A stretch of 64,000 nt of DNA, from the NCBI GenBank assembly GCA_024280885.1, contig JAJRPF010000026.1, forward strand, positions 1 to 64,000, written 5' to 3'. The DNA is from Planctomycetota bacterium (lineage in GTDB: Bacteria > Planctomycetota > JAJSAM01 > JAJVHW01). Under the pieces are notes generated by a model. It saw nothing but the letters and a program-made list of their open reading frames with translations, had not been told where the DNA came from and ran no database searches. Shown piece after piece: positions 1 to 8,364 of the stretch; position 1 is the first letter of the stretch, and each line of letters opens with the position of its first letter. The position numbers and the translations under genes are program-made.

Positions 1-20
1 CTCCACCTCGCTACGCTCGG

Positions 21-290
21 CTACGTCGCGACCAACGGTCCTCTTCTCCTTGCTCTCTGACATTCCTGCCTCCTCTCGGAGGCGGCCATAGAGCCCCTGC
101 TACGCCATCGAAACAGGACAGACTTTTCGGTCACTAAACAGATATCACGTGGTCGTGAGGACGCCTCGTCGAGGTGCTCGTCGATGATCACGAGGGACTC
201 CTCAACCGCGTCGTCCACCGGGCCGCGGACGCGAACGACCGCCCCGCAGTGGGGGCACGTCCAGACGAGACAGGCGGCGCCGTAGTCCAT
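21..290 (-). CDS. small CxxC-containing hypothetical protein
   Basis: An 89-residue frame read from ATG 290 to TAG 21. Near the N-terminus it has a single zinc-knuckle-like motif (WTCPHCGAVVRV), followed by an acidic helical stretch and an Arg-rich tail. The frame stays open upstream of the ATG, but that part reads as low-information Arg/Pro sequence, so I start at the Met just before the knuckle. No good ribosome binding site is visible. Only one Cys pair is present, so if it binds zinc it would need a partner or a dimer. Function unknown; it could be a chance frame. Confidence 0.35.
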   Translation of the reverse strand: MDYGAACLVWTCPHCGAVVRVRGPVDDAVEESLVIIDEHLDEASSRPRDICLVTEKSVLFRWRSRGSMAASERRQECQRARRRGPLVAT

Positions 291-369
291 GTGGCGATCG
301 TCGCATGAGCGGCGGGGGCGGTATCGCGCCTGATCGCGCCAGGGGTGGGTGGCGCGGTTCGGTGGCGCT

Positions 370-582
370 TTACCGCTGGCGTCGTGACGTGGCGCGCACG
401 TACAGGACCAAGGGCAGCGACGAGGCAATCGCGAGGATAACGTCCGTTCGACCCGCGAAGAGTGGTTCGCCCTCAAGAACGAGACTTGCGTAGGCAGCCC
501 AGAACGTCAACAGCGGGAGCGCGAAGAGCACGATCGTCAGGTCGGTGCGCCTCGATGGTCGCGGCGGCGGTTCGGTGTCCAT
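370..582 (-). CDS. small two-helix membrane protein
   Basis: A 70-residue protein read from ATG 582 to TAA 370. After a short Pro/Arg-rich N-terminus it has two hydrophobic segments, around LTIVLFALPLLTFWAAYASL and VILAIASSLPLVLYV, joined by a short loop (EGEPLFAGRTD), and a basic C-terminal tail (RATSRRQR). This is the pattern of a two-pass inner-membrane protein with both ends on the cytoplasmic side. The frame extends further upstream, but there it is Cys/His/Arg-rich and unlike a protein. Family not recognised; no catalytic motif is visible. Confidence 0.5.
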   Translation of the reverse strand: MDTEPPPRPSRRTDLTIVLFALPLLTFWAAYASLVLEGEPLFAGRTDVILAIASSLPLVLYVRATSRRQR

Positions 583-756
583 GTGGGAGATGCTCGCACA
601 CGGGGCAAGGCGACGGCAGCGAGGTGCGGCGCACTTTCTCGTACACCATTCGTACACCTTCCCGGCAAGCCTCGCAAGATGGTGTACCGGAAGGTGTACC
701 GCTGCGGCGTGGGCTCTGCCCGGGTGGCGTAAACCGCTGCACAAACTAGGCTTACG

Positions 757-831
<75 letters not shown>

Positions 832-964
832 ACCGTTTCGCCGAGAGGTCAGCGAGATGGCGCAATCTAGCGAGCGTGGCGGCTTGGGGAAGAAAACGGT
901 CGGAGGGCGGTCGGCCTGGACGGCGATCGGGGCGCCGCAGCGCTGCTCTCGGCTGTGTGTCCGA

Positions 965-3900
965 TCAGTCGTCGGTCTTCTTCGGCTTCGGCGACGGCTT
1001 CTTCTCTGTCTTCTTTGCAGTGGGTTTCGCGGCTTTGGCTTCTGGGTGGTCCGGGACGATGCGGGCCAGGATGGCGCGGGCGGCGGACTCGGCGGCGGTG
1101 TTGCCGGCTTCCTTGCAGCGGCGGGCGCGGGAGATGAGGCCGGAGACGGCGCGGGAGAGGCCCTGGGCGGTGGCGTCGAGGTCGCGGGCGTCGTCGTCGT
1201 CGGGGTAGAGGTCGAGGAGCTTGCGGGTTGCGCGGCGGGCGGCGTCGGGGTCGCCGGCGACGAGTTGGGCCTCGGCGTCGTCGAGGAGCGTGCTGCGCTC
1301 TTCGACCTCGGCTTCGAGGCGGGCGACCATGGCTTGGGTGCGTTCGGCGGTCGGCTTGAGTTCAAGGACTTCGCGGTAGAGGCCGAGAGCTTCTTCGACG
1401 TCGCCGCGGCGGCGGGCGGTCTCGGCGAGGTCGCGGCGGGCGGCGACTTCGCGCAGGGTCTCCTCGAGTTCGGTGAGGAGTTCGCGGGTGTCGGCGTCGT
1501 CGGGGACGGAGTGCAGGATCTCGCGGCAGACGTCGCGGGCGGTTTCGAGTCGGCCCTCGGCGCGGGCGCTCTCGAGCCGTCCGCGCAGGTCGCCGAGTTC
1601 GTCGGCGGAGGCGCGTGCCTCGTCTTCAGCGGCCTTCAGCTCGGGGGTGTCGATGCCTTGTTCGCGGAAGGACGCGGCGAGGGCGGCGGCGGCGGCGTAC
1701 TTCTTCTCGCGTACGAGAGCGCGGACCTCGGCGACGGCCAGGCCGTGCCTGCGTTCGTTGGCGGCGTGGCGGGCGCGCTCGGCCATGCGCGTCGCGGCGG
1801 CGGAGCCCGGGTAGCGCTCGGCGAGTTCGGTGGCGCGGACGGCGACGTCTTCGAGGTCGCCTTCGTTGTCGAGGTCGGCGGCGATCGCTGTGGCGGCCTC
1901 CTTGATCTCGGCGACCGCGGCGAGTGCCTGCTCCAATTCATCGGCGAGCCCCGTTTCGCCCGGGAGGGTCGAGACGGCGTCACGGAGGGGGCGGACGGCA
2001 GCGCCGGGATCGCCAGCCTTCAGCCGCTCGCGCGCCTTCTCGATGGCGGCCTCGCCGGTCTCTACGGCGGCTGTCAGGCGCTTGACGGCGGCCTGTGCTG
2101 ATGTGTGGTCGGCGTCGATCGCGAGGACGGCTTGCCATGCGACGAGTTCGACGCGCGGACCGTCCGGCGCCGCTGCGTGCGCGGCTGCCACGGCGGCGTC
2201 GATGCGGCCTTGAAGGTCGGCGATGATCGCGCGTGCGGCCGCGACGCCGTCGCGCGCGTCGGCAAGTGTTGGGTCGTCGCCCGCGGCCGTCTCGAAGAGT
2301 TCGAGCGCGGCGTCGGCGCGCCCGTCGTCGAGCGCGGCCTGCGCAGCTTGCGCGTGTTCCCGGGCGAGGTCGCGGCGCGCGGCGGCCTGCGTCTTCAACT
2401 CCTTCGCGTCGACGTGGTCGGCGTCGATCGCCAGTACCTCGTCGCAGGCGGTGTCCACGTCCTCGAGTCGCCCTTCGGCGAGTGCGGAACGCGCGCGGTC
2501 GAGGGCGGCGGCCACCCGATCGGCCGCGGCGGCTGTCTGCGAAGTGGCAAGGATTTCTTCGGCCTGCATCACGAACTGACTAGCGCGCAACGACATGGGG
2601 AAACGGGCCGTCAGGGCCTTCGCGCGGTCGAGTTGCGTCTCTGCGAGCTTGGCCGAGAGATCCTCGCGGACGGTGCGCAGCGCGCGGTCGATCTCGCTGA
2701 CGGCGGCACGCGCCTTGGCGTGCACGCTGGCCGCTTCGCGCTGATCCGGGAGAAGGTCGAGCGACTCCTTGGCAGCGACTTCGGCGGCGCCGGGCGCGCC
2801 CTCTTCGAGGTGCTTCGTGGCTTCGGTGGCGAGTTTCTCAGCCGCGTCGATGCGGGCCTGTGTGCGCTCGCGTCCGGCGCGAGCATCTTCGTCGTCGCCC
2901 GCGAGTTCGACGGCGTCGTCGAAGATCTTGAGCGCGGCGCGGACGTTGCCTTCCTGCTCCAGCTTGACGGCACGACTGACGAGTTTTTGGACCCGTTCGC
3001 CGACCTCCTTCTCGGCCTGCTCGCGGTAGGCGTCTTCGACCTCGGCAAGCACCTCGGCGGCGAGTGAGCTACCGGAGTAACGCGCGGCGAGTTCCTGCGC
3101 CCACTGCAGCACCTCGTCGTCCGGTTCGTCGGTGAGCGCGCTGCGAATGCGCTCGGCCTCGTGCCGGAGGGTCTCGTTATTCGTGCGACAACGGGCGCAT
3201 TGGGCCTCGGCCACCGGGTCGCCGGGGACAAGCTTGAGCGCTTCGTCGGCGCGCTCGAGGGCACCGTCGGGGTCGCCGGATTGCAGCAGGGTGCGCGATT
3301 GCTGGAGCAGTCCGTCGAACTCGGAGAGAGCGGCCTCGGCGCGGCGTAAGCCCTCGGCGGCTTCCGCGTCGTCGGGGTCCAGAGAACATGCCTCGCGCCA
3401 CGCCGCAAGGGCCTCGCGGGGGCGGCCGGCGGCGTCGGCTGCGCGGCCCTGTTCCAGCACGCCAGCCAAGCGCTCGCGCACGGCCTCGGCGCTCGCCTGA
3501 CGGCCCGCGCGCTCGGCTTCCGTCAGCGCGTCGGCGACGTCGGCGGACGCGGGGTAGCGTCCCTTCAGAGCCAGGAGTTGGGCGACGATCGAGTCGCTTG
3601 TCCCGTCGCTGGTCTGCGTCCCGATGAGGGCGTCCAGCTCCGTGCGCAGGTCGGCGGCGGCTCGGCGTGCCTCGTCCATCCGGCCCTCGATGAGCGGGTC
3701 GTCCGGGAGGATCGTATTCGCTTCGAGTAGGCACTCGACGGCGGCCTCGGGGTCGCCTGCGGAGAGTTGCACCGTCGCGTCGGTGAAGAGCGCTTCGGCG
3801 CGTTCGACGCGCGAGGCCAGGCGTTCCTCGCCAGCGCGCGCCTCGTCGTCGTCGGGCGAGAGTACGAGCACACCGCGCCACGCGACCAGCGCCTCGCGGA

Positions 3901-5584
3901 TACGACCTTCGTCCTCGAGTGCGCGCGCTTTGCTCTGCGCCTCGGCGTCGGCTGCGGCGGCGGGGTCCTGGGCGGCGAGCGCGGTCTTGACGTCGGCTTC
4001 GAGCAGGTCGAGCTCCGTCATCTCGGAAAACTCCTGACGCACCTCGTCCAGCAGATCCAATGCGTCGGGCGCCTTGCCCGCGGCAAGCAGATCGCGGACG
4101 GCGTTGCGGCGCGCACGCCACTCCTCGCGTCGGCCTTCAAGCTCGTTGCGCGCAGTGGCAACGGCGAGGTTCTCAGGGGAACGCTCTTCAGCGGCCTCCA
4201 GGCGGGCGGCGGCGCCGTCGAGCAGGCCGTCGTGCATGAGGCCCTTGGCCTCGGCGATCAGGGCGCCGAGCGCCCGTTCTTCGGGGATGTTTGCGCCGCA
4301 ATCGCCACAGAAGCGCGTGCCAGCGAGATCCTCGACACCGCAGACGGGGCAGGTCTCCAGTAGCGACTCGCCACATTTGGTGCAGGATTCGGCCTCCATC
4401 GGGTTCGGGACGCCGCAGCCGGGGCAATAGGTCGGCTCTTCCTCGTCCTGCACGCCGCCGCGGAAGGCCTCGAGGTCGCGAATGATCTCGTCGCATTGCG
4501 CATAGCGCTTGTCGAGATCGCGGTGGATCATGCGCAGCACGATCGGCCAGATACCCTCGGGCAGATCCTTGCGGTGGGCGCAGACCGATTTGGGGTCCTT
4601 CGTCATCACCGAGAGCAGGATCTGCGCGGGGCCGTTGCCCGTGTGCGGACGCTTCAGCGTGAGCATGTAGTAGAAGGTCACGCCAAGCGCGTAGATGTCG
4701 GTGCGGCCGTCCTTCGCCTTGCCCTCGAATTGCTCGGGCGGCATGAAGTAGGGCGTGCCGATGACGGTGCTCTGCGCCGCGTCCGCGTCGTAGATCTTGG
4801 CGAGTCCGAAGTCGGCGATCTTCACCACGCCGCCGGGGGTCACCATCAGGTTGCCCGGCTTGATGTCGCGGTGGATGATGTTGCGTTCGTGCGCGGCGGC
4901 GAGCCCGCGGCAGGCCTGTACGACGTACTCGACGGCGTCGTCCACGGCCATCACGCCGCTGTCCTGAAGGATGTCGTGGAAGGTGCGCCCCTCGACGTAC
5001 TCCATCGCCAGGAAGTGGATATTTTGGGCCTTGTCGAAGCCCACGCCGTGGACGCCGACGACGTTCGGGTGCGAGAGCTGCGCCGCTGTGCGCGCCTCGC
5101 GCATGAACTTCGTCACGTACTCGCGATTCTTCGCGCGGCTGCGCAGCATGACCTTGATCGCCATGCGGCGTTCGAGATTGATGTCGTGCGCCTCGTAGAC
5201 CGCGCCGTAGCCACCCTCGCCCAGCTTACGGATGATCTTGTACTGGTTCTGGACGGTGCTGCCGAGGAGCGGGTCGCGATCGGGAGTCCGGCGGCCACCA
5301 GCAGCCACCGTGACGCGCGCGGATTGCTTGCCGCCGATGCCCTGCTTGGGGGCGGGCGCCATGCCTGCGTCGGCGCGGGCGGGCGCCGAACCGCGGCGCT
5401 CGCCGGTGCGCGGGCCTTGTGGCGTCGCCTTTCGGCGCGATTTTGGGGCCTTCTCGGCGCCCGGTTCGATCGGGACAGTCAGGACCTGGCTACAGCGTCC
5501 ACAACGGACCCGGGAGCCTGGCGGATAGCGCGCAACGTCGAAGCGCGCCTTGCACGCTGTGCAGGTGATGATCTTGCGAGCCAC
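965..5584 (-). CDS. Ser/Thr protein kinase with zinc ribbons and a long TPR region
   Basis: A 1539-residue protein started at GTG 5584. The frame is open 44 codons upstream, but the GTG begins right at an N-terminal zinc ribbon (CxxC at residues 8-11 and 28-31), a domain found at the start of many regulatory proteins. The kinase domain covers about residues 113-375: glycine loop GEGGYG, ATP lysine K144, catalytic HRDIKPGN (238-245), DFG (258-260) and GTPYFMPPEQF. Immediately after it sit two more four-Cys ribbons (C387/390/401/404 and C412/415/426/429). The remaining 1100 residues are Ala/Glu/Asp-rich helical repeats of TPR type, ending in a Lys/Pro tail. No membrane helix is visible, so it is probably a cytoplasmic signalling hub in which the TPRs recruit substrates. 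Confidence 0.93.
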   Translation of the reverse strand: MARKIITCTACKARFDVARYPPGSRVRCGRCSQVLTVPIEPGAEKAPKSRRKATPQGPRTGERRGSAPARADAGMAPAPKQGIGGKQSARVTVAAGGRRTPDRDPLLGSTVQNQYKIIRKLGEGGYGAVYEAHDINLERRMAIKVMLRSRAKNREYVTKFMREARTAAQLSHPNVVGVHGVGFDKAQNIHFLAMEYVEGRTFHDILQDSGVMAVDDAVEYVVQACRGLAAAHERNIIHRDIKPGNLMVTPGGVVKIADFGLAKIYDADAAQSTVIGTPYFMPPEQFEGKAKDGRTDIYALGVTFYYMLTLKRPHTGNGPAQILLSVMTKDPKSVCAHRKDLPEGIWPIVLRMIHRDLDKRYAQCDEIIRDLEAFRGGVQDEEEPTYCPGCGVPNPMEAESCTKCGESLLETCPVCGVEDLAGTRFCGDCGANIPEERALGALIAEAKGLMHDGLLDGAAARLEAAEERSPENLAVATARNELEGRREEWRARRNAVRDLLAAGKAPDALDLLDEVRQEFSEMTELDLLEADVKTALAAQDPAAAADAEAQSKARALEDEGRIREALVAWRGVLVLSPDDDEARAGEERLASRVERAEALFTDATVQLSAGDPEAAVECLLEANTILPDDPLIEGRMDEARRAAADLRTELDALIGTQTSDGTSDSIVAQLLALKGRYPASADVADALTEAERAGRQASAEAVRERLAGVLEQGRAADAAGRPREALAAWREACSLDPDDAEAAEGLRRAEAALSEFDGLLQQSRTLLQSGDPDGALERADEALKLVPGDPVAEAQCARCRTNNETLRHEAERIRSALTDEPDDEVLQWAQELAARYSGSSLAAEVLAEVEDAYREQAEKEVGERVQKLVSRAVKLEQEGNVRAALKIFDDAVELAGDDEDARAGRERTQARIDAAEKLATEATKHLEEGAPGAAEVAAKESLDLLPDQREAASVHAKARAAVSEIDRALRTVREDLSAKLAETQLDRAKALTARFPMSLRASQFVMQAEEILATSQTAAAADRVAAALDRARSALAEGRLEDVDTACDEVLAIDADHVDAKELKTQAAARRDLAREHAQAAQAALDDGRADAALELFETAAGDDPTLADARDGVAAARAIIADLQGRIDAAVAAAHAAAPDGPRVELVAWQAVLAIDADHTSAQAAVKRLTAAVETGEAAIEKARERLKAGDPGAAVRPLRDAVSTLPGETGLADELEQALAAVAEIKEAATAIAADLDNEGDLEDVAVRATELAERYPGSAAATRMAERARHAANERRHGLAVAEVRALVREKKYAAAAALAASFREQGIDTPELKAAEDEARASADELGDLRGRLESARAEGRLETARDVCREILHSVPDDADTRELLTELEETLREVAARRDLAETARRRGDVEEALGLYREVLELKPTAERTQAMVARLEAEVEERSTLLDDAEAQLVAGDPDAARRATRKLLDLYPDDDDARDLDATAQGLSRAVSGLISRARRCKEAGNTAAESAARAILARIVPDHPEAKAAKPTAKKTEKKPSPKPKKTDD

Positions 5585-5771
5585 GAGGTCCCCATGTCCA
5601 GGCGTCGATCCCGCGGCCTCCTTCGGCCGTCCCAGCGACACGGGAAGCGTACCTCGGGGACGTTCGCAACGGATGAAAACTTGTTCACCCCCCGAGGCGG
5701 TTCTACGCTCCCGCACTGCCCTCGCCAGAGGGCCTCCAGACGGGCCGCGTGCCCGCGCGGATGACCCCGGT

Positions 5772-5847
5772 GGGGACGTAGCTCAGTTGGTAGAGCGCAG
5801 CGTTCGCAACGCTGAGGTCAGGGGTTCGACTCCCCTCGTCTCCACCA
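5772..5847 (+). tRNA. tRNA-Ala (anticodon CGC)
   Basis: Complete cloverleaf: acceptor GGGGACG/CGTCTCC (one G-T pair), D arm GCTC/GAGC, anticodon stem CAGCG/CGCTG with loop TTCGCAA, T arm AGGGG/CCCCT with loop TTCGACT, and encoded CCA. Anticodon CGC reads the alanine codon GCG, which is common in a genome this GC-rich. It is transcribed divergently from the large kinase gene. Confidence 0.96.
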
Positions 5848-6072
5848 ATCGGTCTCCGCCCCGCGCACTTCCGGCGCGCCTCGCTCGGGCACACATGGTG
5901 CTCAGATGGCGTGCTCAGATAGCGCTCTCAGTTTGAGAATTGCGCTCCGCCCGCGCTGCTTGCCAGCTCTCCCGACACAGAACGTGGCTCGTGGACTCTT
6001 GGCGCGCCCTCCATCGCAGCGCACAATGGCGGTCGAGTTCGTGCGGGACCTGTCCCGGGAAGGAGTGACGCC

Positions 6073-6462
6073 GTGAGCAGCGACGAAGAAAAGGGGTCGG
6101 GAAAAGAGCGTAGGCGCTTTCCGCGACTCTCGACGGCATGCGCGATCCGTGTCCGGCCTCTCTCGGGTGTGAACCTCACCGGCGACGGGATCGAGGGCAT
6201 GACCGTCAACATCTCGGGCGGCGGCCTGCGCTACAAGAGCGATGCAGCCATCGAATTGGGCGCGTTCCTGGCCGTGGAATTGCGGCTGCCCGACTTCCCG
6301 AGCCCCGTGCTGGCGCTCGCCCGCGCAGCGTTCTGCGGGAAAGAGGGCCCGCCCTTCGAGGTCGGACTCGAGTTCTGGTGGGTGGGCTGGGGCGACGACT
6401 CGGCGCAGCAGGCGATTTCCGAGTTCATCAAGACGGAACTGCGGACCGACGGCGAGACGTGA
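6073..6462 (+). CDS. PilZ domain protein
   Basis: A 129-residue single-domain protein. It carries the two signatures of cyclic-di-GMP-binding PilZ domains: an N-terminal arginine cluster (ERRRFPRL, about residues 12-19) and the NISGGGLRY motif (about residues 46-54, the usual [D/N]xSxxG). Start GTG 6073 has a clear AGGAG at 6061-6065. Its stop codon overlaps the GTG of the next gene, a phosphatase, so the two are translationally coupled. The likely role is a c-di-GMP-responsive adaptor; the output partner is unknown. It is the first gene of the long operon ending at 17123. Confidence 0.88.
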   Translation: MSSDEEKGSGKERRRFPRLSTACAIRVRPLSGVNLTGDGIEGMTVNISGGGLRYKSDAAIELGAFLAVELRLPDFPSPVLALARAAFCGKEGPPFEVGLEFWWVGWGDDSAQQAISEFIKTELRTDGET

Positions 6463-6908
6463 GCCTCACCTGGATCGTCGAGGGACAGGTCGCGGCCATG
6501 GGGATGCCCTGGCCCGGCGACGTCGATCGCCTGGTCAAGCGCGGGATTCGCGCGATCGTCTCGCTGACGTCGCGCATCCCCGAAGACTTGCCGCGTGACG
6601 ACGTCCGTCATCTGCACCTCGCGATCCGGGATTTTCATCCTCCGACGCAGGACCAACTCGCCGAGGCCTGCGACTTCATCGACGCAGCGCATGGGGCGGG
6701 ATCGCCCGTTGTTGTGCACTGCGGCGCGGGGCTGGGGCGCACGGGCACGGTCATCTCCGCGTGGCTTGTTCGACAGGGCAGGAGCGGAGAAGACGCGATC
6801 GACGAAGTGCGCCAGCGGCGGCCGGGCAGCGTCGAGACGCCTGCGCAGGAGCATGCCGTGTTGACGTTCGCGATCATGCAGGCAAAGGCGCGAAAGAAAT
6901 CGTCATGA
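6459..6908 (+). CDS. dual-specificity / tyrosine phosphatase-like protein
   Basis: A 149-residue protein with the cysteine-phosphatase P-loop VVVHCGAGLGRTGT (HCx5R, with Cys nucleophile and Arg), preceded by a plausible general-acid segment (AIRDFHPP). Size and motif fit the atypical dual-specificity phosphatase family. The GTG start overlaps the stop of the PilZ gene (GTGA at 6459-6462), and its own stop overlaps the dapB start (ATGA at 6905). With two large Ser/Thr kinases in the window a phosphosignalling role is tempting, but no substrate can be read from sequence. Confidence 0.85.
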   Translation: MSLTWIVEGQVAAMGMPWPGDVDRLVKRGIRAIVSLTSRIPEDLPRDDVRHLHLAIRDFHPPTQDQLAEACDFIDAAHGAGSPVVVHCGAGLGRTGTVISAWLVRQGRSGEDAIDEVRQRRPGSVETPAQEHAVLTFAIMQAKARKKSS

Positions 6909-7687
6909 GCGTGCCGGAAACGGCTGACACCGACGGTGGCGCGACCGCGGACGCGTGCGATCCGATCCGCGTCTTGGTCAATGGTGCCCGTGGACGCATG
7001 GGCTCGGTGGCGTGCGCCGCGGTCGAGAGCGCCGACGATCTCGAATTGGTCGCTACGTGCGATGCGGGCGATGACCTCGCCGCGGCAATTCACGCATCGA
7101 GCGCCGACGTGGTCGTTGACTTCACGGTCGCATCGGCGGCGCTTGACAATCTCGAGACGATCGTCACGGCAGGCGCCGCAGCGGTCATGGGCACGAGCGG
7201 TTTCGGGAGCCCCGAGGTCAAGCGTGCGCGCCAGCTCTGCGCAGAACACGGTCGGCCCGCTCTCGTCGCGCCCAACTTTTCGGTCTCCGGCGTGCTCCTG
7301 GCGCGCTTTGCGGCCGAGGCAGCGCGTCATCTGCCGCACGTCGAGCTGATCGAGGCGCACCACGACAAGAAGGAGGACGCGCCCTCGGGGTCGGCCCTGA
7401 AAGTCGCAACCGAGATTGCCGCCGCGCGCGCCGAAGTGCCGTCCGCGCCCGAGTCCGAGACCGTTCCGGGCGTGCGTGGCGGCGTCGCCGAGGGGGTGCG
7501 CATCCACGCGCTGCGTGTGCCCGGGCTTTTGGCGCGCATGGAGTGTCTCTTCGGCGGGGTGGGTGACACCTTGACGCTCCGCCACGACACGCTCACGCGC
7601 GAGTCGTTCATGCCGGGAGTGCTGCTCGCCGTCCGACGCGTGCGCTCGTGCAGCGGGCTCGTGTACGGCCTGGAACACCTCCTCTGA
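6905..7687 (+). CDS. dapB: 4-hydroxy-tetrahydrodipicolinate reductase
   Basis: A 260-residue protein, normal length for DapB, which catalyses NAD(P)H-dependent reduction in lysine and diaminopimelate synthesis. Visible signatures: nucleotide-binding VNGARGRMG (about residues 25-33), GTSGF where most members have GTTG, PNFSVSGV, and the family hallmark EAHHDKKEDAPSGSA with the catalytic His pair and Lys. Start ATG 6905 overlaps the upstream stop. A Ser-rich N-terminal extension of about 20 residues precedes the Rossmann strand. It is cytoplasmic and supplies diaminopimelate for peptidoglycan. The neighbouring genes are thiamine and envelope genes, not lysine genes. Confidence 0.95.
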   Translation: MSVPETADTDGGATADACDPIRVLVNGARGRMGSVACAAVESADDLELVATCDAGDDLAAAIHASSADVVVDFTVASAALDNLETIVTAGAAAVMGTSGFGSPEVKRARQLCAEHGRPALVAPNFSVSGVLLARFAAEAARHLPHVELIEAHHDKKEDAPSGSALKVATEIAAARAEVPSAPESETVPGVRGGVAEGVRIHALRVPGLLARMECLFGGVGDTLTLRHDTLTRESFMPGVLLAVRRVRSCSGLVYGLEHLL

Positions 7688-8364
7688 GCGAGCGGCACGC
7701 GGACCTCCGCGATCGGTTGCGACTCGTGTTGATCACGGATCGTCGCGCGGCGCGGGGCCAACTTGTTCGCGTCGTCGAAGCGGCCTGCCGGGGCGGCGTC
7801 AGCGCGGTGATGCTGCGCGAGAAGGACCTGACCACGCAGGAACTCGTGCGTCTTGGGCGGGGCCTCAAAACGGTCTGCCGCGACGCAGGCGTGACGTTCC
7901 TCGTGAACCATGACTGTGAAGCCGCGTCTGAACTCGCCGCGGACGGCGTCCACCTCGGGTATCGTTCCGTCTCGGTCGAGCGTGCGCGCGCGATACTGCA
8001 TGCACGCTCGATACTGGGCGAGGCGCTACTCGTCGGATGCAGCACCCACGACAGAGATGAACTGCGCGCGGCGATCCGCGCGGGAGCCGACTACGTGACC
8101 TACGGACCGATCCACGACACACCGAGCAAGAGCGGGCTGCTCACGGCCCGCGGTATGGGTGGGTTGCGGACCGCGACGGAGTTCGCCAGAGAGTCTGCCG
8201 AGGGCCTGCCGGTGGTGGCGCTCGGAGGTTTGACGCCGGCTGATGTCGGCGCGGCGCGCGAGGCGGGGGCGGCTGGTGTCGCGGCCATACGGGCGTTGGT
8301 CGCGGCGAACGATCCCGAAGCCGCGGCCGGGGCGTTTGCGTTGCAGTGGGGGACGCCGTCGTGA
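7648..8364 (+). CDS. thiE: thiamine-phosphate synthase (ThiE family)
   Basis: A TIM-barrel protein resembling ThiE, which joins HMP-pyrophosphate and thiazole phosphate to make thiamine phosphate. Seen in order: LRLVLITDRR (first strand), MLREKDLT, NHDCEAASELAADGVHLG (usually ND, here NH), CSTHDRDELRAAIRAGADYV, YGPIHDTPSK and VVALGGLTPADV. From GTG 7648 it is 238 residues and overlaps dapB by 40 bases. A shorter start at TTG 7717, right before LRLVLITD, would match typical ThiE N-termini better. A thiazole tautomerase (TenI-like) role is the main alternative. The presence of thiL in the same operon supports thiamine synthesis. Confidence 0.85.
   Translation: MQRARVRPGTPPLSERHADLRDRLRLVLITDRRAARGQLVRVVEAACRGGVSAVMLREKDLTTQELVRLGRGLKTVCRDAGVTFLVNHDCEAASELAADGVHLGYRSVSVERARAILHARSILGEALLVGCSTHDRDELRAAIRAGADYVTYGPIHDTPSKSGLLTARGMGGLRTATEFARESAEGLPVVALGGLTPADVGAAREAGAAGVAAIRALVAANDPEAAAGAFALQWGTPS

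Noticed and set aside
857..2101. Long plus-strand open frame (414 codons) opposite the large kinase gene
   Set aside because: It is a Gly/Ala/Val-rich mirror of the TPR coding sequence, caused by high GC at third positions; it has no domain or ribosome binding site. The same applies to 2105-3067, 3767-4363 and 4496-5764.
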